5,688 nucleotides of DNA. It comes from Gammaproteobacteria bacterium (GTDB taxonomy: Bacteria > Pseudomonadota > Gammaproteobacteria > Chromatiales > Chromatiaceae). Where the stretch lies: positions 1 to 5,688 of the forward strand of contig JAJRUY010000002.1 in NCBI GenBank assembly GCA_024277555.1, written 5' to 3'. The notes below the pieces were generated by a model. It did no database searches. It saw only the letters and a program-made list of their open reading frames with translations, and was not told the origin of the DNA. The position numbers and the translations under genes are program-made. Shown piece by piece: positions 1 through 4,453 of the stretch (position 1 is its first letter; every line of letters starts with the position of its first letter).

Positions 1-19
1 AGACAAGGCGGACTCCTGA
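1..19 (+). CDS. tatA: TatA C-terminal end (partial, probable)
   Basis: Only the last five codons are visible, reading D-K-A-D-S followed by a TGA stop at 17-19. The identification is by context: tatA normally lies directly upstream of tatB, the stop falls 15 bases before the tatB start, and TatA proteins commonly end in a charged, Lys/Asp-rich tail. TatA would be the pore-forming or membrane-weakening subunit of the twin-arginine translocase. Five residues cannot prove this, and the other two forward frames have no stop in the first 40 bases, so frame choice is itself an inference. Confidence 0.5.
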
Positions 20-34
20 TAAGGAACGTCTTCC
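20..34 (+). promoter_or_regulatory. Ribosome binding site of tatB
   Basis: The purine-rich AAGGAA at 21-26 lies 8 bases before the ATG at 35. It supports the tatB start even though the reading frame is interrupted further on, which shows that the gene is still equipped for translation initiation. Confidence 0.6.
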
Positions 35-400
35 ATGTTTGACGTAGGTTTTTTCGAACTGCTGCTGATATCCGTGGTGGCGCTGCTGGTAGTAGGCCCC
101 GAACGGCTGCCGAAGCTGGTGCGCACGGTCGGTCTGTAGATTGGTCGTGGGCGCAAGATGCTCGGTTCGGTCAAGGCCGATATCGAAAAGGAACTCAAGG
201 CGGAAGAGCTGAAACGGGTGCTGAAAGAACAGAGCGGGGTGGATTCGGTGCGGGAAATCCTGGATGACACCCATGCTGTACTCAATGACATCAAACAGGA
301 AACCGCATCCGTTGTAAAACAGGCCAGCGATACAGCCGGGATTGCAGATGAATCCGGTTCGGCAATGGCGTCAGAGCATCCGACATCAGATACCAAATGA
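35..400 (+). pseudogene. tatB: tatB, Sec-independent translocase subunit, interrupted by an in-frame TAG
   Basis: TatB is the single-span membrane subunit that, with TatC, forms the receptor for twin-arginine signal peptides. From ATG 35 the frame reads MFDVGFFELLLISVVALLVV, then the family motif G-P-E-R-L-P at residues 21-26 and an amphipathic-helix start (K-L-V-R-T-V-G-L). The 35th codon, at 137-139, is TAG. The same frame then continues I-G-R-G-R-K and a charged helix rich in E/K, ending at TGA 398-400. TatB proteins of this type (for example the Pseudomonas one, from memory) read G-L-W-I-G-R here, so TAG replaces the tryptophan TGG by one G-to-A change. With the stop ignored the product is 121 residues, close to normal but at the short end. 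As written, only a 34-residue membrane segment is made. Re-initiation at ATG 158 would give an 80-residue soluble tail. A sequencing or assembly error, a true nonsense mutation and amber read-through cannot be told apart here. The stop overlaps the tatC start as ATGA. Confidence 0.85.
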
Positions 401-1476
401 GGGATAACTCTTCTTCTGACATGAGCCAGCCGTTCATGTCCCACCTGCTGGAATTGCGCGACCGGTTGTTGCGTGCCGTGCTGGTGGTGCTGGTGGTGTT
501 CCTGGCGCTGTTTCCTTTCGGCAACGACATCTATCACTTTATTGCCCAGCCCCTGATGGCGGTGTTGCCAGAGGGCACCAGCATGATCGCCACCCCGGCG
601 GCATCACCTTTTCTTACTCCTTTCAAACTCAGCCTGGTGGCAGCCGTATTCCTGGCCATGCCCTACCTGCTCTATCAACTTTGGGGCTTTGTTGCCCCAG
701 GGCTGTATCAGCATGAAAAGCGCCTTGCCACGCCACTGCTTATCTCCAGTGTGCTGCTGTTCTACGCTGGCGTGGCATTTGCCTATTTTATTGTTTTCCC
801 ACTGATTTTCAGGTTTCTTACAGGTATGGCGCCGGAAGGCGTGGCGGTAATGACTGACATCAGTCATTACCTGGATTTTGTCCTGACGCTGTTCTTCGCC
901 TTTGGTTTTGCCTTTGAGATTCCCATTGCCACCATCTTGCTGGTATGGATGGGCATGACCACCCCGGAAAAGCTTTCCGGCAAGCGCCCCTATGTCATCG
1001 TAGGTGCATTCGTGATTGGAATGCTGCTGACTCCCCCAGACATCATTTCCCAAACCCTGCTGGCATTTCCCATGTGGATATTGTTTGAGGCGGGCATCGT
1101 TCTCTCCCGTTTCTTTGTGCGCAACAAGGAGGAGCAGGACGATGAAGAAGAGGAGAGTGATCTGGCAGAGACAGCCGCTGCCGCCCCCCCCGCGGCGCAT
1201 GCGGGGCAGGATGATGAGGAGTTCAAGCCCCTTTCCGACAAGGAAATGGAAGCCGAGCTGGATCGCCTTGAAGCCGAGCTGGATGAGGAAGAATCTAGCT
1301 GGCATGAAGAGCCGGATGCGGAAGATGTGGTGGACAGAAAACTGCAGCGCGTCAATCGCCTGCGTGAAGACATGGACTTTGACGCCGCCCGCAAGCTGCT
1401 CTATGAAGTGCTAGTGGAAGGAAATGATGAACAGGTAGTGGTGGCGAAAAATATCCTTTCCCAGCTGGATGACTGA
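397..1476 (+). CDS. tatC: Twin-arginine translocase subunit TatC with long acidic C-terminal extension
   Basis: TatC is the polytopic inner-membrane receptor of the Tat system and binds the twin-arginine signal peptide. Residues about 15-242 match the family along their length: the N-terminal S-H-L-L-E-L-R-D-R-L motif (E19), the H-E-K loop (E107), F-A-F-E-I-P with E174, and L-T-P-P-D with D215. These acidic residues correspond to known functional positions in E. coli TatC. Six hydrophobic segments are visible. The family is normally about 250 residues, but this protein has 359. After the last membrane segment come an acidic stretch (residues 244-256), an Ala/Pro linker (258-269), more acidic helix (271-311), and a 45-residue end resembling the FimV C-terminal helices. 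The start at 397 overlaps the tatB stop (ATGA), suggesting translational coupling. ATG at 421 (M-S-Q-P-F-M) is an alternative start that fits the usual family N-terminus better. The stop overlaps the next gene by 8 bases. Confidence 0.96.
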   Translation: MRDNSSSDMSQPFMSHLLELRDRLLRAVLVVLVVFLALFPFGNDIYHFIAQPLMAVLPEGTSMIATPAASPFLTPFKLSLVAAVFLAMPYLLYQLWGFVAPGLYQHEKRLATPLLISSVLLFYAGVAFAYFIVFPLIFRFLTGMAPEGVAVMTDISHYLDFVLTLFFAFGFAFEIPIATILLVWMGMTTPEKLSGKRPYVIVGAFVIGMLLTPPDIISQTLLAFPMWILFEAGIVLSRFFVRNKEEQDDEEEESDLAETAAAAPPAAHAGQDDEEFKPLSDKEMEAELDRLEAELDEEESSWHEEPDAEDVVDRKLQRVNRLREDMDFDAARKLLYEVLVEGNDEQVVVAKNILSQLDD

Positions 1477-3346
1477 GATATTGAAAAAAGGCCTGTGGGG
1501 ACTGTTGCTGTGTTTTTTCAGTCTCCCGGCTCTGGCGCTGCAAAATCAGCTACTGAACCATCCTTCCCCGTATCTGGCAATGCATGGAAACGACCCGGTG
1601 CATTGGCAGGACTGGAATGTGCAAACCCTGGAGCTGGCGAAAAAGGAACGCAAATTGCTGTTTATTTCCAGTGGCTATTTCGCCTGCCATTGGTGCCACG
1701 TCATGCAGCGGGAAAGTTACCAGAATACGGCCATAGCCAAGTTGCTGAACACCTGGTTCATCCCGGTGAAAATAGACCGGGAACTCAATCCTGCCCTGGA
1801 TGAACACCTGGTCGATTTCGTGCGGCGCACCCAGGGACATGCAGGCTGGCCCCTGAACGTGTTTCTCACTCCCGAAGGTTATCCTCTGGCCGGCATCACC
1901 TATGTGCCTGCGGAGCATTTCCGGGTGCTGCTGGACAGGCTGCAGAAGATGTGGCAAGCAGAAAAAACACAGGTAACCGGGCTTGCACGCCAAGCCATGG
2001 AAGAGCTGGCGCAGCAGCGCCAGTCCGGAAATCCGGGCGACCAGCTGCCAGCAAAAGAGCTGCTGCAAAAATTTCTTGAATCCGCCATGGGCATGGCAGA
2101 CGAAATGGCCGGGGGTTTCGGCCAGCAAAATCGTTTTCCCATGACCCCGCAATTGTCTACCCTGCTGGAGATCCAGATGCGTGAGCCGGATGAATCTCTG
2201 GCGCACTTTCTGCGCCTGACCCTGGATTACATGGCGCTCAAGGGGCTTAGGGATCATCTGGCTGGAGGATTCTTCCGCTACACGGTTGATCCGGACTGGC
2301 AAACTCCACACTACGAAAAAATGCTCTACACACAAGCGCTGCTGGCGGACTTGTACCTGCGCGCCGCCGAAGTGTTCAAGGAACCCGCCTATGCGGAAGT
2401 GGCCAGGAACACCCTGATCTTTGCCGTTGGCAAAATGTGCAACCGGGAAGCCTGCGTGGCCAGCTTCTCCGCCGTGGACGGCAAGGGTGCCGAAGGTGCT
2501 TATTATTTATGGAAGGAAGCGGAGCTGAAGCAATTGCTAAAGGGACAGCTGTGGGATCTGGCTCGTGAATACTGGCAGCTGCAAGGATTTGAAAGCAAAC
2601 CAGAGGGTGTATTGCCCATGCAGGGTGTTGCGCTGAAGGCGTTGGCCCAAACTCGAGGCCGGCCCGTGGTGGAAATCCGCAAACAGCTGGAGCAGGCGCG
2701 GCAACTGTTGCTGGCGGCACGAAGTAAACGCAGCCTGCCTGTGGATGACAAGTACCTGGCAGGCTGGAATGGCCTCATGCTGTTTGCCCTGTCAAAGGCT
2801 GCCGGACAGCTCGATGCCCCGGAATTTCTCGTTCCTGGAGAAAGGCTGCGTAACTATCTGGTGAAACAACTCTGGAATGGAAAGCAGCTTTACCGGGCGG
2901 TGCATCAGGGGCAGCCAGTGGGGCAGGCTTCTCTTGCAGATTATGCCTATGTCGCCCGGGGCTTGAAACAGTGGGCGGAAATTTCCGGCAATAAGAATGA
3001 CGGGAGACTGGCAGATGAGTTGCTGATTGTGGCATGGCGGGATTTCTATACGGAAAAGGGCTGGCTCAGCAGTTCCCGCGCTCTGCTGCCGGGGATGCCT
3101 TCGGTTAAGGCGCAGGAAGATGGAGCCTTGCCTGCGGCAGCGGCCATGGTCATGCGCCTGTCCCTGACATCGAAAAACGAACAGCTGCACGGCAAAGCAC
3201 AGAAGCTGGTATCGGCTACCTGGCTGGCGGTGCAGGGCAATCCCTTCTGGTATGCGAGTTCGGTAGAGGCATTGCTTTTGTCCCGTAGCGGTACAAGCCC
3301 GCATTTCTCACCGGGCCGGAAGCCTGTTATGGAAAAAGATCGATGA
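1469..3346 (+). CDS. Exported thioredoxin-fold DUF255 (YyaL/SPATA20-like) protein
   Basis: This 625-residue protein belongs to the DUF255 family, which has an N-terminal thioredoxin fold followed by an alpha/alpha-barrel region resembling glycoside-processing or N-acylglucosamine epimerase folds. Visible landmarks are N-H-P-S-P-Y-L (30-36), H-W-Q-D-W (45-49), the redox-type motif C73-H-W-C76 followed by H-V-M, A-G-W-P-L-N-V-F-L-T-P (125-135), and the barrel motif G-G-F-F-R-Y-T-V-D with P-H-Y-E-K-M-L-Y (280-287). Family members I recall are cytoplasmic and near 670-700 residues. This one starts with K-K, a hydrophobic core (residues 8-20) and A-L-A, a good Sec signal peptide with likely cleavage after A23, so the protein is probably periplasmic. 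Its biochemical function is not established; disulfide or redox chemistry is inferred from CxxC only. There is no clear ribosome binding site, but the start lies inside the end of tatC (8-base overlap), so coupling is likely. The last 15 residues (from about P-H-F-S-P-G) are encoded by the inverted-repeat element that begins at 3298. Confidence 0.9.
   Translation: MTEILKKGLWGLLLCFFSLPALALQNQLLNHPSPYLAMHGNDPVHWQDWNVQTLELAKKERKLLFISSGYFACHWCHVMQRESYQNTAIAKLLNTWFIPVKIDRELNPALDEHLVDFVRRTQGHAGWPLNVFLTPEGYPLAGITYVPAEHFRVLLDRLQKMWQAEKTQVTGLARQAMEELAQQRQSGNPGDQLPAKELLQKFLESAMGMADEMAGGFGQQNRFPMTPQLSTLLEIQMREPDESLAHFLRLTLDYMALKGLRDHLAGGFFRYTVDPDWQTPHYEKMLYTQALLADLYLRAAEVFKEPAYAEVARNTLIFAVGKMCNREACVASFSAVDGKGAEGAYYLWKEAELKQLLKGQLWDLAREYWQLQGFESKPEGVLPMQGVALKALAQTRGRPVVEIRKQLEQARQLLLAARSKRSLPVDDKYLAGWNGLMLFALSKAAGQLDAPEFLVPGERLRNYLVKQLWNGKQLYRAVHQGQPVGQASLADYAYVARGLKQWAEISGNKNDGRLADELLIVAWRDFYTEKGWLSSSRALLPGMPSVKAQEDGALPAAAAMVMRLSLTSKNEQLHGKAQKLVSATWLAVQGNPFWYASSVEALLLSRSGTSPHFSPGRKPVMEKDR
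3298..3314 (+). repeat. Left terminal inverted repeat of the candidate element
   Basis: CCCGCATTTCTCACCGG is the partner of the inverted copy at 3634-3650. It is translated as part of the C-terminal tail of the DUF255 protein, giving P-H-F-S-P. Confidence 0.75.
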
Positions 3347-3368
3347 TTCAGTCTGTTACCAATAATAA

Positions 3369-3477
3369 GGGAACCTCGAATAATTCGTTTTTCGTCACCC
3401 CGGCGAAAGCCGGGGTCTATAAATCAGCAAGTTATGGATTCCGGCTTCCGCCGGAATGACGATTTTTCGAGGTGCCC
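3369..3477. mobile_element. Nested REP/MITE-like palindromic element
   Basis: This 109-base element has inverted ends: GGGAACCTCGAATAAT at 3369-3384 and, on the minus strand, GGGCACCTCGAAAAAT from 3477 to 3462, 14 of 16 identical. Inside are two hairpins arranged head to head. The first is an 8-bp stem with a GAAA loop (3397-3416). The second is an 8-bp perfect stem with a TTCC loop (3438-3457), flanked by CGTCA (3393-3397) and TGACG (3457-3461). Units of the form CGTCA-YYCCGGC-GAAA-GCCGG are common dispersed repeats in proteobacterial genomes. The second hairpin is followed by GACGATTTTT, so it might also weakly terminate transcription from the upstream operon. It lies inside the larger inverted-repeat element, which suggests that it inserted later. 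Confidence 0.65.
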
Positions 3478-3542
3478 ATTAAGACAATTGCCAACATCTT
3501 CATTCTGTCCTGTTCGGTTTTCCGTCCGATCTGGTGGCGCAT
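3432..3542 (-). other. Small minus-strand reading frame with strong Shine-Dalgarno, probable gene remnant
   Basis: On the minus strand GAGGAGGAT (plus-strand 3551-3559) lies 8 bases before an ATG at 3542-3540. This opens a 36-residue frame starting M-R-H-Q-I-G-R-K-T-E-Q-D-R-M and ending at TAA 3434-3432. The last third is encoded by the nested palindromic element, which it enters at M-G-T-S-K-N, so any original protein has been cut off by that insertion. I do not recognise the sequence. It may be the start of a lost transposase or simply a chance frame; no function is proposed. Confidence 0.3.
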
Positions 3543-3633
3543 TTTGCCCGATCCTCCTCAAACCATAGTTACTGCTATGCTTTTTGGACGATCAAGCAAG
3601 CTGCTTTGCCGGATTGACCGGAATTCCCGAACC

Positions 3634-3650
3634 CTGGTGAGAAATGCGGG
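3634..3650 (-). repeat. Right terminal inverted repeat of the candidate element
   Basis: Read on the minus strand this is CCCGCATTTCTCACCAG, the inverted partner of 3298-3314 with one mismatch at position 16. It ends 28 bases before the stop codon of the minus-strand pentapeptide gene. Confidence 0.75.
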
Positions 3651-3678
3651 TTAATCCGGCAACCAAATATGATGCCGG

Positions 3679-4020
3679 CTACCCGTCATTTGAAATGCGC
3701 ATACGGGTACCATGCACCAGCGACAGGGTGATTTCTTCTGCGCCCAGATTCCGGGGAAACAGGGTGCCAGAAATTTTTGCACCGCCAATGCTGGCTCCGT
3801 CGAGCAGGGCGGAGGACAAGTCCAGCCCGCGCAGATCTGTGCGCCGCAAATGGCAGCCGCGCATATCCAGCCCCTTGGTGTACAGTTTCCTCAGATCAAC
3901 CCCACAAAGGTCTGCGTCACGAATACTGGGAGATTTCATTTGCCTCAATTTCTGGTTGAAGCTTTCAATGTCTCCGTGACAGAGAAGCTGGGTCAATTGA
4001 TGCTGGTCGTCATTTTGCAT
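3679..4020 (-). CDS. Small pentapeptide-repeat protein
   Basis: This 113-residue protein has a short helical N-terminus (residues 1-34, including G-D-I-E-S-F-N), then about eleven consecutive five-residue repeats from D-A-D-L-C at 35-39 to G-T-L-F-P at 85-89. Examples are G-V-D-L-R, G-L-D-M-R, G-C-H-L-R, R-T-D-L-R and G-L-D-L-S, with Leu, Met or Ile at the central inward position. It ends with A-E-E-I-T-L-S-L-V-H-G-T-R-M-R, a tail I associate with a small family of pentapeptide proteins in Pseudomonas and relatives. Such repeats fold into a right-handed beta helix of about three coils. The function is unknown; the resemblance to DNA-mimic Qnr proteins is only in fold, and this protein is much shorter. 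There is no signal peptide, so it is probably cytoplasmic. The start is firm: AAGGAGAAC precedes ATG 4020-4018 at good spacing. It is transcribed against the tat operon and away from the tRNA-tig unit. Confidence 0.88.
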   Translation of the reverse strand: MQNDDQHQLTQLLCHGDIESFNQKLRQMKSPSIRDADLCGVDLRKLYTKGLDMRGCHLRRTDLRGLDLSSALLDGASIGGAKISGTLFPRNLGAEEITLSLVHGTRMRISNDG

Positions 4021-4023
4021 ATT

Positions 4024-4033
4024 TGTTCTCCTT
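4024..4033 (-). promoter_or_regulatory. Ribosome binding site of the pentapeptide gene
   Basis: The minus strand carries AAGGAGAAC about 4-6 bases before the ATG. It is a near-consensus Shine-Dalgarno and fixes the start at 4020. Confidence 0.75.
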
Positions 4034-4111
4034 GGGGTTTTCCTGCCACTCTGAAAAGAGATGGGGCAAAGGTGGAGCGAAGCGGGAGGGGTGCCATTTC
4101 TCCAGTTTGTG

Positions 4112-4117
4112 TATAAT
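4112..4117 (+). promoter_or_regulatory. Candidate -10 box (TATAAT) for the tRNA-Leu/tig unit
   Basis: A perfect TATAAT is preceded by TGTG (near extended -10) and followed by a GC-rich AGCGCG discriminator, which is typical of stable-RNA promoters. No good -35 hexamer is found 16-18 bases upstream; GTGCCA at 4091-4096 is the nearest, with a 15-base spacer. If used, transcription would start near 4124 and leave a leader of about 170 bases before the mature tRNA. The complement (TATTAT) could also serve the divergent pentapeptide gene. Confidence 0.4.
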
Positions 4118-4293
4118 AGCGCGTTCGCCGGGCGTGTGGCTTGTTCCGGTTATCGTGCATGGGTGTAAAAGCTACTGCCAAAGACGGGTTCACTACGCCA
4201 GTTTTAAGTGATTTCAATAAGTTGGTGGTCGTTGGGCGTGTATTATTGCACATAGAGGGGCATCTCCGCGTTTAACGGAGTTGCTGCGAAGAA
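4118..4293 (+). other. Gene-free leader upstream of tRNA-Leu
   Basis: I find no convincing coding region or second tRNA in this stretch. It contains a short hairpin, CTCCG (4264-4268) paired with CGGAG (4276-4280), 13 bases before the tRNA 5' end. A second weak -10-like TATTAT at 4241-4246 lacks a matching -35. It is most simply the 5' leader of the tRNA precursor. Confidence 0.4.
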
Positions 4294-4378
<85 letters not shown>

Positions 4379-4386
4379 GACAAGGC

Positions 4387-4420
4387 GGGCGTTATCCAAG
4401 TGGATGCGCCCTTGACTTTT
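4387..4420 (+). terminator. Hairpin between tRNA-Leu and tig (attenuator or processing signal)
   Basis: GGGCG (4387-4391) pairs with CGCCC (4407-4411), with an inner ATCC/GGAT stem around an AAGT loop, followed by TTGACTTTTAA. The U-rich tail is interrupted by GAC, so this is a weak terminator at best. It could partly separate tRNA from tig expression or mark the 3' end for tRNA processing. TTGACT at 4412-4417 also looks like a -35 element for tig, but no good -10 box follows at 16-18 bases. Confidence 0.45.
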
Positions 4421-4453
4421 AACAGACAGACAACACTGTCGGAGATTGTTTCA

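Larger units (their letters stand above)
3298..3650. mobile_element. Candidate miniature or decayed transposable element with 17-bp inverted ends
   Basis: The two ends are inverted copies: CCCGCATTTCTCACCGG at 3298-3314 and, on the minus strand, CCCGCATTTCTCACCAG reading from 3650 to 3634, 16 of 17 identical with the outer 15 exact. The 353 bases between hold no convincing gene on either strand. They contain a second palindromic element and a small minus-strand reading frame with a strong Shine-Dalgarno. The arrangement fits a MITE or an insertion sequence that lost its transposase. No target-site duplication is visible at the flanks (ACAAG on the left, TTAAT on the right). The end sequence reminds me of IS1380-type termini, but that is a recollection and not a match I can verify. 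The left end is inside the DUF255 gene. Confidence 0.65.

Noticed and set aside
604..1394. Long open frames on the minus strand opposite tatC
   Set aside because: They are Ser/Arg/Gly-rich shadows of an unmistakable TatC on the plus strand and have no ribosome sites or family features.
1550..2335. A 261-codon minus-strand frame opposite the DUF255 gene
   Set aside because: The plus frame has multiple DUF255 motifs through the same stretch; the minus frame has none and reflects codon bias.
3472..3654. A 60-codon plus-strand frame in the repeat region
   Set aside because: It begins inside the inner repeat end (GTGCCC-ATT region), has no ribosome binding site or recognisable motif, and overlaps the structured element ends.
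3712..4116. A 134-codon plus-strand frame opposite the pentapeptide gene
   Set aside because: The minus strand carries regular pentapeptide repeats and a strong ribosome site; the plus frame is a shadow.
4130..4241. Two copies of GGGCGTGT in the tRNA leader
   Set aside because: Eight bases is within chance expectation and no operator-like symmetry or spacing accompanies them.
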